Positions 1 to 6,752 of a DNA stretch of 26,378 bases are shown here, in pieces. The position numbers were made by a program, and so were the translations under genes. A model generated the notes under the pieces. It was not told where the DNA came from and ran no database searches. It was given only the letters and a program-made list of their open reading frames with translations. The number at the start of each line of letters is the position of its first letter. Position 1 is the first letter of the stretch. Source of the DNA: Campylobacteraceae bacterium (lineage in GTDB: Bacteria; Campylobacterota; Campylobacteria; Campylobacterales; Campylobacteraceae); NCBI GenBank assembly GCA_031276365.1, contig JAISNG010000122.1, forward strand, positions 1 to 26,378, given 5' to 3'.

Positions 1-642
1 CACAACGACTTCGGCATCCGTTCTGCTATTTTTAAACTCTTCTACCTGTTTTTCAACCTCTTCTTGAACATACTCTAAAGACTCTACCGCCAAAGTCGCG
101 TACGGCACGGTAACACCGAATGATATTGCATTTGCGTAAAGATAGACGATTTTAGAATTTGACTTGAGAAAATCTTTGATTTTGGAAGCGCTCATGGTGT
201 ATTGTCCGAGGTCTGTGGGAATAAGTATCTTTCCGTCTAATGGTTTATCGCGCGCAATAAATACAGGAACCCCGACTTTTTCAAGCACTTTTTTTGCTGT
301 TGAACCCATATATACAACCGCATGAGATTTGCTCATGTTGCCCAAAATAACAAGGTCGACACCATGCTCTTTGACGGCTTTCAGGATAAGTTCCCAGCCG
401 CTTGAAAAAGCTATGATGATATTTGTATTTTTGGCTCTAGAGTGTTTTTTGATATTCTCTTCAAGCTTCTCTTTTATTTTGTTTTCATCAATGTTTTTAG
501 AGCTGAAAAAATCAAAAAACGGTGTTTCTATCGCATGCAAATATGTCAATTTTGCACCCATTCTTTTTGCCAGCTCTTCGGCTTTTTCTATCACATGTAC
601 ATCGCTTTCATGCATGGCAAGAGCTGCGATTATATGTTTCAT
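1..642 (-). CDS. Universal stress protein, tandem UspA domains (3' end outside window)
   Basis: I read this on the minus strand from an ATG at 642-640, preceded by an AAGGAG ribosome site. The frame stays open to the window edge for 214 codons, so the C-terminus is missing. Residues 1 to about 130 form one UspA-type alpha/beta domain: the start MKHIIAALAMHESDVHVIEK, then DLVILGNMSKSH near residue 101 and MGSTAKKVLEKVGVPVFIAR from residue 112. The family ATP-binding loop is G-2x-G-9x-G-S/T; here the second Gly is Ser and the spacing is one shorter, so nucleotide binding is uncertain. A second domain appears to start near KIFIPTDLG, which suggests a tandem Usp protein. Usp proteins are cytoplasmic stress-tolerance factors. 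It is divergent from luxS, with a -10-like TATACT at 675-680 on its own strand. Confidence 0.85.
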   Translation of the reverse strand, partial: MKHIIAALAMHESDVHVIEKAEELAKRMGAKLTYLHAIETPFFDFFSSKNIDENKIKEKLEENIKKHSRAKNTNIIIAFSSGWELILKAVKEHGVDLVILGNMSKSHAVVYMGSTAKKVLEKVGVPVFIARDKPLDGKILIPTDLGQYTMSASKIKDFLKSNSKIVYLYANAISFGVTVPYATLAVESLEYVQEEVEKQVEEFKNSRTDAEVVV

Positions 643-674
643 TTTTTGCTCCTTCAAAGAGATTAAATTGCTTT

Positions 675-717
675 AGTATAACAAAAATAAGTTAAATAGC
701 TCTTTTTTGGCTATAAT
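675..717. promoter_or_regulatory. Divergent promoter region between usp and luxS
   Basis: A TATAAT box at 712-717 on the plus strand lies 30 bases before the luxS start. On the minus strand TATACT (680 to 675) lies 32 bases before the usp start. Neither has a convincing -35 box, which is normal for Campylobacterota sigma-70 promoters. The calls rest on sequence pattern and position only. Confidence 0.5.
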
Positions 718-747
718 ATATGAAATTTTTTATAACAAGGGGTAATT

Positions 748-1266
748 ATGCCGCTTTTGGACAGTTTTAAGATTGACCATACAAAGATGCCCGCTCCGTC
801 TGTTCGCATTGCAAAGACGATGAAAACTCCAAAAGGAGATACGATAAACGTGTTTGATTTGCGTTTTTGCAAACCAAATAAAGAGATAATGAGCGCGAAA
901 GGGATACATACGTTAGAGCATCTGTTCGCGGGATTTATGAGGGCGCATTTGAATAGCAAAAGTGTTGAGATTATAGATATTTCACCAATGGGATGTCGGA
1001 CTGGATTTTACATGAGCCTTATCGGAAGCCCAAAAGAGTCCAAAGTGGCTGCGTCTTGGAAAGAGTCTATGGAGGATATACTGAAAGTCAAAAACAAAAA
1101 AGATATTCCCGAACTTAACGTCTATCAATGCGGCACATACAAACTACATTCGTTAAAACAGGCTCGTAAAATCGCCGCGAAAATTCTTAAAAAAGGAGTA
1201 GTAACGGTCAAAAACAGCGAAATAGAGTTAAAATTGACGGAAGAAAATGACAATAAATCCATATAA
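748..1266 (+). CDS. luxS: S-ribosylhomocysteine lyase LuxS
   Basis: LuxS splits S-ribosylhomocysteine into homocysteine and DPD, the precursor of the signal AI-2, and so completes the activated methyl cycle in the cytoplasm. The 172-residue product has the usual length. The metal site is visible as HTLEH (His54, His58) and Cys128 in YQCGTY. The catalytic Cys83 sits in the GCRTGFY motif. The start is supported by AAGGGG at 737-742, five bases upstream of the ATG. The gene stands alone with its own -10 box and converges on the next gene, with only 21 bases between their ends. No Pfs or other methyl-cycle gene is in the window. Confidence 0.97.
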   Translation: MPLLDSFKIDHTKMPAPSVRIAKTMKTPKGDTINVFDLRFCKPNKEIMSAKGIHTLEHLFAGFMRAHLNSKSVEIIDISPMGCRTGFYMSLIGSPKESKVAASWKESMEDILKVKNKKDIPELNVYQCGTYKLHSLKQARKIAAKILKKGVVTVKNSEIELKLTEENDNKSI

Positions 1267-1287
1267 AATATTGTTTTAAATAGGAAT

Positions 1288-1689
1288 TTAGCGCTTTGTC
1301 CACTCTAACTTTTTGCCGAAACCTAAACGGTTGTCGGTGAATTTTGCATAAGTTATGTCTATCTGCCACAAAGGTGGCATCAAAGCGGCGGCAAAAGGAT
1401 AGAGAAGCAGATAGGTTTTTTTAGCTTTGCGTGAAGCTTTTTTTACCTCTCCTTCAAACTGAAGCCCGCGTATCAATCCGACCTCTTTTGTTTCAAGCGT
1501 TATCGTGCCGCTTACAAAGGGATTTTTCACGATATTTTTCATGTGGCGTGTGTTTTTGTCCGAAGCAAAAACAAATATATCTTCATAAAACGCATAAAAG
1601 CAGCTTGCAGACCACGTTTTGCCCTCTTCGTATGAACTTATATTTAAAATATGATGTTCTTTTATGAATGTTATTAATTCTTGATTCAT
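1288..1689 (-). CDS. UPF0306/pyridoxamine-phosphate-oxidase-like split-barrel protein
   Basis: This 133-residue protein begins MNQELITFIKEHHILNIS and contains WSASCFYAFYEDIFVFASDK followed by TRHMKNIVKNPFVSGTI. That order (small N-terminal helix, beta strand, F-V-F-A-S-D-x-x-T-R-H, then N-P-x-V-x-G-T-I) is typical of the small FMN-binding split-barrel proteins annotated UPF0306 or YhbP-like. The substrate is unknown in the family, so only a flavin-binding or oxidoreductase role can be inferred. The sequence before the start is AT-rich with a weak AAAGAG ribosome site. It lies 47 bases downstream of the permease gene on the same strand and might be read from that operon. Confidence 0.75.
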   Translation of the reverse strand: MNQELITFIKEHHILNISSYEEGKTWSASCFYAFYEDIFVFASDKNTRHMKNIVKNPFVSGTITLETKEVGLIRGLQFEGEVKKASRKAKKTYLLLYPFAAALMPPLWQIDITYAKFTDNRLGFGKKLEWTKR

Positions 1690-1736
1690 TAAAACTCTTT
1701 TTTAAACCATAAAATATTTTACGCACTTCAAAATTG

Positions 1737-2789
1737 TTACGAACCGTTTTGCAGATTTTTTTCCTTGATAATGCGAAAAAGTTTCAAAAGCGATATGAAA
1801 AACGTTGTGATGGCTGGTCCTAATATCATTCCCCAAAAACCAAACGACGCAAGCCCTGCGATGATGGAGAAAAATATCAAAAGCGTGTTGAAATAAACCG
1901 GCGTTTTCAAAAGCAGTTTGTTTACGTATTTGATGATGAGAGGTTTTACGAAATTATCTACTGCGCCAATACCGACGAAAGAGTAGAGAGCTATTACTAT
2001 CGCCGAGGTTGTATTGCCGTTTGAAAGCTCTATCAATGACAATGGAAGCCACACGAGTGCGCCGCCGATGATGGGTATCAAGGAGGCAAAACCGTACAGT
2101 ATGCCGAGCATCAATCCGTCGTATCCGTAAGCTATACCTATGAAGGCAAACAAAACCCCCTCCAAAATAGCCGTCATAATGATGGAGTAAAATACTACGC
2201 TCATAACATTTGCCACTTCAAAAAATATGTTGTTTGCCTCTTGAGTTGATATTGGCATTGCACTTTGAAAATAGACGCTTAGAGTTTTGCCGTAATAGGT
2301 CGCAAAGAAGAAAAATATAACTATCAAAACCATATCTTTTAAAAAACCAGCGCTCATTTTGCCGATAAATGTTGTCGCTGATACCGCTTTAGCTGCTATT
2401 TCTGCCTTATCTAAATTTGCAAAATAGCTGTCTATATTAGGTTCAAGAAAGTTTAACGACTGTGGCAGTGAAAATTGTATGTTTGAAAGGAAATTTACAA
2501 CTTTTTCTACAAAATCATAATTTACATGAATGAGTGAATTTGTAAGAGTCGTAGCCGCGTAGCCTATCGGTGCGAAAAAGAGCAAAAGCAGTATCAGCGT
2601 TGTCAAAACCGCAGACAAAAGAGGGATTTTCACAAACTTTTGCACAAAAATATTTATACTGCTCATAGCAACAGCCAAAAGTGAAGCTATCGTTATATCC
2701 AGCAAAAACGGAGAGTATAACTTAAACATGCCGTAAAGCGTCAAAATAAAAACAGATAAAATAAACAAGCGGTTGCTGTTAGCGTTCAT
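1737..2789 (-). CDS. AI-2E/PerM-family membrane permease
   Basis: The 350-residue protein is almost wholly hydrophobic, with about seven or eight membrane segments. These include paired N-terminal helices (residues 8-50), a segment near 60-80, and a C-terminal block with IPIIGGALVWLPLSL and GILYGFASLIPIIGG, the conserved loop of PF01594. Family members include TqsA (proposed AI-2 exporter), PerM and the sodium/proton antiporter UpsH-like proteins, so the substrate cannot be called. Its start codon lies inside the end of ruvB (11-base overlap), which points to translational coupling in a panB-ruvB-permease operon. Its closeness to luxS is not evidence that it moves AI-2. Confidence 0.88.
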   Translation of the reverse strand: MNANSNRLFILSVFILTLYGMFKLYSPFLLDITIASLLAVAMSSINIFVQKFVKIPLLSAVLTTLILLLLFFAPIGYAATTLTNSLIHVNYDFVEKVVNFLSNIQFSLPQSLNFLEPNIDSYFANLDKAEIAAKAVSATTFIGKMSAGFLKDMVLIVIFFFFATYYGKTLSVYFQSAMPISTQEANNIFFEVANVMSVVFYSIIMTAILEGVLFAFIGIAYGYDGLMLGILYGFASLIPIIGGALVWLPLSLIELSNGNTTSAIVIALYSFVGIGAVDNFVKPLIIKYVNKLLLKTPVYFNTLLIFFSIIAGLASFGFWGMILGPAITTFFISLLKLFRIIKEKNLQNGS

Positions 2790-3801
2790 CGGTATCCTTA
2801 AAAAGCCCCATGTTTAGAGGCGAGAGTTTAAAAAGGTCGTAACATTTCGGAGTTGCAATACGCCCGCGCGCCGTTCTTTCAATAAATCCCATAGATATCA
2901 AATAAGGTTCTATCACATCTTCCACCGTTCCCTCATCTTCACTTAACGCCGCCGCTATGGTGCTTAAACCGATAGCGCGTCCTTTTGCCTCAAGTAAAAT
3001 ACGCAAAAACTTTATATCCATCTCGTCAAATCCCTGTTCATCTACGCCAAGTTCGTCAAGTCCGTATTTTGCGCGCTCTTTAGATATATTCTCTTCATTG
3101 TGTATCTGTGCAAAATCGCGTATTCGCTTCAAAAGCCTCAAAGCGATTCTTGGCGTGCCTCTGCATCTTTTTGCCATCTCATGCGCGGCATCTTCTTTGC
3201 ATGCAAAGTTGAGTTTTAAAGAGGCTTTTCCGATTATTTTACCAAGTTCGCTTTGCGAATAAAACTGAAGCCTGAAATGCATGCCAAATCTATCCCTCAA
3301 AGGCGAGCTTATCATCCCAGCTCTTGTTGTAGCGCCTATGAGCGTAAAACGTGGCAAATCTATCTTTATCGTCTGCGCTGCTGGTCCGCTTCCTATGATA
3401 ATATCAAGCCTGAAATCCTCCATAGCAGGATACAAAATCTCCTCAATGGCAGGTGAGAGTCTGTGAATCTCGTCTATAAACAGTACATCTCCTTCTTGTA
3501 GATTTGTCAAAATCGCCGCCAAATCGCCGCTTTTTTCTATCATCGGAGCGGCTGTTATTTTGATATTTGCGTTCATCTCCGAAGCTATCAGATACGCAAG
3601 AGTGGTTTTGCCAAGCCCTGGAGGTCCAAAAAAAAGCACATGGTCAAGACTTTCGCTTCTTCTTTTGGACGCTTCTATAAATACTTGAAGATTTTTTTTG
3701 ATTTTATCCTGTCCGATATAGTCGTTCCATGATTTTGGGCGCAGAGTGTTTTCATACTCGTTGTCAAACTTTATCTTCTCTATCTCAACAACTCTTTCCA
3801 T
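2779..3801 (-). CDS. ruvB: Holliday junction branch-migration helicase RuvB
   Basis: RuvB is the hexameric AAA+ motor that, with RuvA, drives branch migration of Holliday junctions in recombinational repair. The 340-residue length is standard. Walker A is FFGPPGLGKTTLA (Gly59 to Thr66), Walker B is VLFIDEIHRL (Asp110, Glu111), and GATTRAG gives the sensor region. A C-terminal winged helix carries the typical ending RTARGRIATPKCYDLF. It starts 8 bases after panB ends and overlaps the permease gene by 11 bases. ruvA and ruvC are not in the window. Confidence 0.98.
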   Translation of the reverse strand: MERVVEIEKIKFDNEYENTLRPKSWNDYIGQDKIKKNLQVFIEASKRRSESLDHVLFFGPPGLGKTTLAYLIASEMNANIKITAAPMIEKSGDLAAILTNLQEGDVLFIDEIHRLSPAIEEILYPAMEDFRLDIIIGSGPAAQTIKIDLPRFTLIGATTRAGMISSPLRDRFGMHFRLQFYSQSELGKIIGKASLKLNFACKEDAAHEMAKRCRGTPRIALRLLKRIRDFAQIHNEENISKERAKYGLDELGVDEQGFDEMDIKFLRILLEAKGRAIGLSTIAAALSEDEGTVEDVIEPYLISMGFIERTARGRIATPKCYDLFKLSPLNMGLFKDTDER

Positions 3802-3809
3802 ATTTTCAC

Positions 3810-4592
3810 TTAATAGATAAATTCATCATCGGGAAACTTTCCGCTTTTTACGTCATTTGCGTATTGTTCTACCGCTTTTTTGACAAGAACGGCGCCTTCC
3901 AGATAACGTTTAACAAATTTTGGCTTGAATTCTTCAAAAAATCCCAGCATGTCGCTCCAGACAAGTACTTGTCCGTCTGTATATCTGCCTGCGCCTATAC
4001 CTATAGTCGGTATTTTCACAGCTTCCGTTACAGCTTTGCCCGCTTCCTCTTTTACGCCCTCTACCACAATGCAAAATGCTCCCGCATCCTCTATGGCGCG
4101 TGCATCGTCAATCAGTCTTTGAGTATCTCCGCTTACTTTGCCTTTTATTTTAAATCCGCCTTCGCTCCTTGCAAACTGCGGCATAAGCCCGATGTGTCCG
4201 ACAACTGCTATGGAGTTATCAACAAGAGTTTTTATGATGTGCGCTCTCTCTTTGCCGCCCTCGATTTTCACGGCATGTGCGTCTGTTTGTTGATAGATTT
4301 TGGAGGCATTTTGCAAAGCAATTTTTTCATCAGTGTATGAAGCAAACGGCATATCGGTAATCACAAATGTATTTTTTGCCCCTCTTAAAACGGCTTTTGT
4401 GTGGTAAATCATCATCTCCAAATCCGCACTCAAAGTATCTTTTTGCCCGTTAAAGCTGTTATTCATACTGTCGCCAACCAGTATCATATCAGTCCTTCCA
4501 TCAAAAAGCCGTGCAAAAAGTGCGTCATAAGCGGTGATTACGACAAGTTTTTCACTGTTTTTGGCATTTTTTACAGAAGTTATCGTTCTCAT
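3810..4592 (-). CDS. panB: 3-methyl-2-oxobutanoate hydroxymethyltransferase PanB
   Basis: PanB transfers a hydroxymethyl group from 5,10-methylene-tetrahydrofolate to alpha-ketoisovalerate, giving ketopantoate for coenzyme A synthesis. The 260-residue TIM-barrel shows VVITAYDALFARLF, the metal ligand in VGDSM (Asp41), TDMPF (Asp80), KIEGG (Glu111), GHIGLMPQ and the IGIGAG loop. The start is supported by GGAGG at 4602-4606 (minus strand), 9 bases before the ATG. It is the first gene of the panB-ruvB-permease unit, with a TATAAT box at 4645-4650 on the same strand. panC and panD are absent from the window. Confidence 0.97.
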   Translation of the reverse strand: MRTITSVKNAKNSEKLVVITAYDALFARLFDGRTDMILVGDSMNNSFNGQKDTLSADLEMMIYHTKAVLRGAKNTFVITDMPFASYTDEKIALQNASKIYQQTDAHAVKIEGGKERAHIIKTLVDNSIAVVGHIGLMPQFARSEGGFKIKGKVSGDTQRLIDDARAIEDAGAFCIVVEGVKEEAGKAVTEAVKIPTIGIGAGRYTDGQVLVWSDMLGFFEEFKPKFVKRYLEGAVLVKKAVEQYANDVKSGKFPDDEFIY

Positions 4593-4644
4593 GGTAACTA
4601 TCCTCCATCTTTTGGCGGGAAAATTTTAAATTTTAAATGTTACA

Positions 4645-4650
4645 ATTATA
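4645..4650 (-). promoter_or_regulatory. -10 box for the panB-ruvB-permease operon
   Basis: Read on the minus strand this is TATAAT, 53 bases before the panB start. The 119-base gap between panB and trpA is AT-rich and must also hold the trpA promoter, for which I see only weaker TACAAT/TATATC-like sequence overlapping the same place. Confidence 0.45.
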
Positions 4651-4711
4651 TCCATAAAAAACAGCAAAAGAGTTAAAATCCTAAAACTGTATATGCTTAA
4701 ATGGAGATAAA

Positions 4712-5452
4712 TTGAAACAGTTAGTTGCGTATATAACGGCAGGGTATCCTGATGTAAATTTTAGTATTGATGCAGCTTTGGCGCTAAAGCAAGCTGGAGC
4801 GGACATCATAGAACTCGGAGTGCCGTTTTCAGACCCTGTGGCTGACGGAGCGGTGATAGAAGAAGCGAACTTGAAAGCCTTGAAAGAGGGCTTCAAAGTA
4901 GAGCGGATTTTTGAAATCTCCAAAAAAATTGCGCCCGAAATCTCAACATACTGGATGGGATATTTCAACCCTTTTTATCATAAGGGAATCGACTATTTTG
5001 CCGCAAAAGCAAGAGAGTATGGAACGAGTGGATTTATCATTCCAGATTTGCCATCTGAAGAAGCCGCGCCGTATAAACATCTTTTGGAGGGAATGGGATT
5101 GAACCTAATTGACTTCATAGCTCCCACACACACTAAAGAGAGAATAGCTAAAATCGCAAAAAACTCCTTAGGCTTTATCTACCTTGTGGCTTACGCAGGC
5201 ATAACAGGAAGCGCGGCATCAGAGGATTTGAGCCAAATCGTCAAAGAGATAAAAGAGTGTACCGATACGTCGGTATTTGTTGGTTTCGGCGTCAATGAAA
5301 AGAGCGCCAAAGCTAAAGCTAAAGATGTAGACGGCGTGATTGTTGGAAGCGCGTTTATAAAAATACTTTTAGATGATACCTTGACTAAAACACAAAAAAT
5401 AGATAAAATTGCGCTCCTTGCCCGCAATATCAAAGAGATAATCAATGAATAA
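4712..5452 (+). CDS. trpA: Tryptophan synthase alpha subunit TrpA
   Basis: TrpA cleaves indole-3-glycerol phosphate to indole and glyceraldehyde-3-phosphate, passing indole to TrpB. The 246-residue protein is near the short end for the family. The catalytic residues are Glu34 in IIELGVPFSDP and Asp45 in DPVADG; YWMGYFNPF, FIIPDLPSEE and YAGITG follow, with GFGVNEKS and GVIVGSAF forming the phosphate site. I place the start at a TTG because GGAG at 4703-4706 is correctly spaced and the barrel begins at once with LVAYITAGYPD. The two nearby ATGs upstream (4693, 4701) open only five-codon or shorter frames. trpB is not adjacent, so the trp genes are probably scattered. Confidence 0.96.
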   Translation: MKQLVAYITAGYPDVNFSIDAALALKQAGADIIELGVPFSDPVADGAVIEEANLKALKEGFKVERIFEISKKIAPEISTYWMGYFNPFYHKGIDYFAAKAREYGTSGFIIPDLPSEEAAPYKHLLEGMGLNLIDFIAPTHTKERIAKIAKNSLGFIYLVAYAGITGSAASEDLSQIVKEIKECTDTSVFVGFGVNEKSAKAKAKDVDGVIVGSAFIKILLDDTLTKTQKIDKIALLARNIKEIINE

Positions 5453-5549
5453 AACGGGTTTTTGGGAGTGACTTGGCTTCGACAGGAGCAGGTTTGGCTT
5501 GACGGCATGCCGCTTTGAACAGAGCGCAAAAAGTTCATTAAATTTAGAC

Positions 5550-5594
5550 GCAAATAACAAAAATTTCGCTCCCGCTTACGCTAAAGTCGCGTAA
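5550..5594 (+). other. tmRNA tag reading frame
   Basis: From the resume codon GCA at 5550-5552 the frame reads ANNKNFAPAYAKVA and ends at TAA (5592-5594). The tag keeps the hydrophobic-alanine C-terminus recognised by ClpXP-type proteases. It resembles the Campylobacter jejuni tag (ANNVKFAPAYAKAA, from memory). Confidence 0.92.
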
Positions 5595-5822
5595 GTTTTA
5601 TCCTTAAAGGGAGGCTTTGCACCGTGGATGCTATCTAAACGGATTTAGCAAGGCTCAAAAATAGATAGCTTGATTTGACGCGCAGCTGCCGTTAAATTGA
5701 AATTTAAGCTTGCGCTTTTGTGTAGTTTTCGCGGATTGAGTGAAGCAGAGGCAAAGATAAAATCAATCCTTCTAAGCATGTAGAAATCAAGCAGGGTCTG
5801 TTTTTGGACAGGGGTTCAATTC

Positions 5823-5837
5823 CCCTCACTTCCACCA
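5823..5837 (+). repeat. attL-like core: 3' end of tmRNA
   Basis: This is the last 15 bases of ssrA, from the T-arm into the CCA end: CCCTCACTTCCACCA. It matches 8387-8401 at 14 of 15 positions in direct orientation. tmRNA 3' ends are well-known targets of tyrosine integrases. The role as attachment site is inferred from the repeat and from what lies between the copies. Confidence 0.7.
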
Positions 5838-5949
5838 AAAATTCATTCGTACTCATTCAAATTCATTCAATAAACGCCCATCAAATCGCGGTTTTTGCTC
5901 TTTTTTGTTCGTACTCTTTCGCGCTCTTTTATGCTTTTTCAAAAATTTT

Positions 5950-6063
5950 AAGGGTAATAATAAGGTACACTATATATAATTTCAAAAATAGTTACCCTTA
6001 AAAACCTAAACAAGTGTTGTAATTCCCAGAAGTATTTATATATAATGCAAAGAATAGTTACCC
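5950..6063 (+). promoter_or_regulatory. Tandem promoters with repeated operator-like motif
   Basis: Two 27-base copies, 5971-5997 and 6037-6063, match at 23 positions. Each consists of TATATATAAT (a -10 box, TATAAT at 5975-5980 and 6041-6046) followed 7 bases later by ATAGTTACCC. The same motif occurs inverted as AAGGGTAATAAT at 5950-5961, facing ATAGTTACCCTT at 5988-5999. Motifs placed just after a -10 box would block transcription when occupied. This is the expected layout for autoregulation by the helix-turn-helix/S24 repressor encoded downstream. No protein-DNA evidence is available. Confidence 0.6.
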
Positions 6064-6123
6064 AAATTATGTAATAAGAGAATTATTTTCCCTAAAATTT
6101 ATGGTAAAATTTAAAAATTATAA

Positions 6124-6432
6124 ATGAGTTATCAATGTCTATGGATGGATTTAGGAGATTTTCTTGGTGAAAAAATACAAAAAGCATATGGAACAAATGC
6201 AAAATTCACAGAAGTGCTGCGCAAAAACGGAATAGAAAAAACCGAAGATGCTGTTAAAAAATGGCGACAAGGCAATAGCGTGCCAAAAGTCGGCGAGCTT
6301 AAAGCTATATCAAGAACTCTTGGGATAGAAATACAAGAATTATTTGAAAGACCTATCTCTAATGACACAATAGAATCAAAGAATAAGGGATATAACATGA
6401 AAAAACTGCAATTTTTAATAAAAGAAGCTTGA
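6124..6432 (+). CDS. Small XRE/Cro-like helix-turn-helix protein
   Basis: The 102-residue product contains one DNA-binding-like domain at about residues 10-75. EDAVKKWRQGNSVPKVGELK is followed by AISRTLGIEIQELFE, matching the recognition helix, loop and closing helices (K-W-x-x-G-x-x-x-P-x-x-x-x-L-x-x-I-A-x-x-L-G-I-x-x-x-x-L-F) of phage CI/Cro-type regulators. No Shine-Dalgarno sequence is visible before the ATG; ATG at 6145 is an alternative start. The tail after residue 76 is polar and ends in MKKLQFLIKEA. It lies just downstream of the operator repeats and is probably the first gene under them. The tail may really belong to the next gene (see that entry). Confidence 0.7.
   Translation: MSYQCLWMDLGDFLGEKIQKAYGTNAKFTEVLRKNGIEKTEDAVKKWRQGNSVPKVGELKAISRTLGIEIQELFERPISNDTIESKNKGYNMKKLQFLIKEA
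6385..6399 (+). promoter_or_regulatory. Strong ribosome site with internal ATG, start of a possibly frameshifted gene
   Basis: AAGGGA at 6385-6390 sits six bases before ATG 6397, inside the end of the first helix-turn-helix ORF and in its frame. From this ATG only eleven codons can be read before TGA at 6430. If one A is removed from the AAAA run at 6420-6423, the frame runs into the next ORF as LIKKLEKIIEMRYNDEQEF. This is the best ribosome site among the three regulator ORFs, so it probably marks the original start of the second regulator. Confidence 0.5.
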
Positions 6433-6445
6433 GAAAATTATAGAA

Positions 6446-6730
6446 ATGCGCTATAACGACGAACAAGAATTTATCCAAGCATATAATCAAAAATTCAATA
6501 CTAACTTAGATGCAGCAACAGTTAAAAACTGGACTGATCCAAAAATAGAAACAAGGATTACAGTTGGTGAAGTAAAAAATCTTACTGAGTTATTTGAGCC
6601 GCCAAAATCACGCAGCATTATAAAGCCAAAGGGAAGTAAAAATCTTACTGAGTTATTTGATGTCATAATAAGTGAATTTTCCAATAAAACTAAAGATATT
6701 GGGCTTATTTTGAAAGATATGGAAAGATAG
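6446..6730 (+). CDS. Second helix-turn-helix-like ORF, probably frameshifted at both ends
   Basis: The 94-residue frame has DEQEFIQAYNQKFNTNLDAA followed by TVKNWTDPKIETRITVGEVK and NLTELFE. This aligns with the upstream protein (DAVKKW with ATVKNW, VGELK with VGEVK, QELFE with TELFE) but is missing about eight residues of the last helix. A perfect 23-base repeat (6575-6597 and 6638-6660) duplicates KNLTELF in frame. No good ribosome site precedes ATG 6446. Removing one base in the A-run near 6420 would start the gene at 6397, and one base removed between 6714 and 6727 would join it to the S24 domain. I regard it as the DNA-binding part of a broken CI-like repressor, though it could be an independent small protein. 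Confidence 0.5.
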   Translation: MRYNDEQEFIQAYNQKFNTNLDAATVKNWTDPKIETRITVGEVKNLTELFEPPKSRSIIKPKGSKNLTELFDVIISEFSNKTKDIGLILKDMER

Positions 6731-6752
6731 CTTAAGTAATATAGCAAAATCG

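Larger units (their letters stand above)
5464..5837 (+). ncRNA. ssrA: tmRNA (SsrA)
   Basis: tmRNA rescues stalled ribosomes by acting first as tRNA-Ala and then as a short message that adds a degradation tag. The 5' end GGGAGTGACTTGGCTTCGAC and the 3' end with T-arm GGGGTTCAATTCCCC and terminal CCA are unmistakable. The acceptor stem pairs 5464-5470 (GGGAGTG) with 5827-5833 (CACTTCC), with one G-T pair at 5466/5831. A5834 is the discriminator and CCA occupies 5835-5837. The length is 374 bases. It starts 11 bases after trpA ends. Its last 15 bases are repeated at 8387-8401, so it is the probable integration target of the insert that follows. Confidence 0.97.

Noticed and set aside
748..2789. 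Proposed AI-2 synthesis and export unit (luxS plus AI-2E-family permease)
   Set aside because: The genes are on opposite strands, separated by another gene, and the permease is coupled to ruvB. The family name reflects one member and does not define the substrate.
3729..4340. 203-codon plus-strand frame antisense to panB
   Set aside because: It lies opposite a clear panB with conserved catalytic residues and has low-complexity Phe/Tyr/Cys-rich sequence typical of a shadow frame.
5804..6001. 65-codon frame starting within the tmRNA 3' end
   Set aside because: It begins inside the T-arm of ssrA and has no ribosome site. The first residues simply translate the tmRNA end, a common artefact next to tRNA-like genes.
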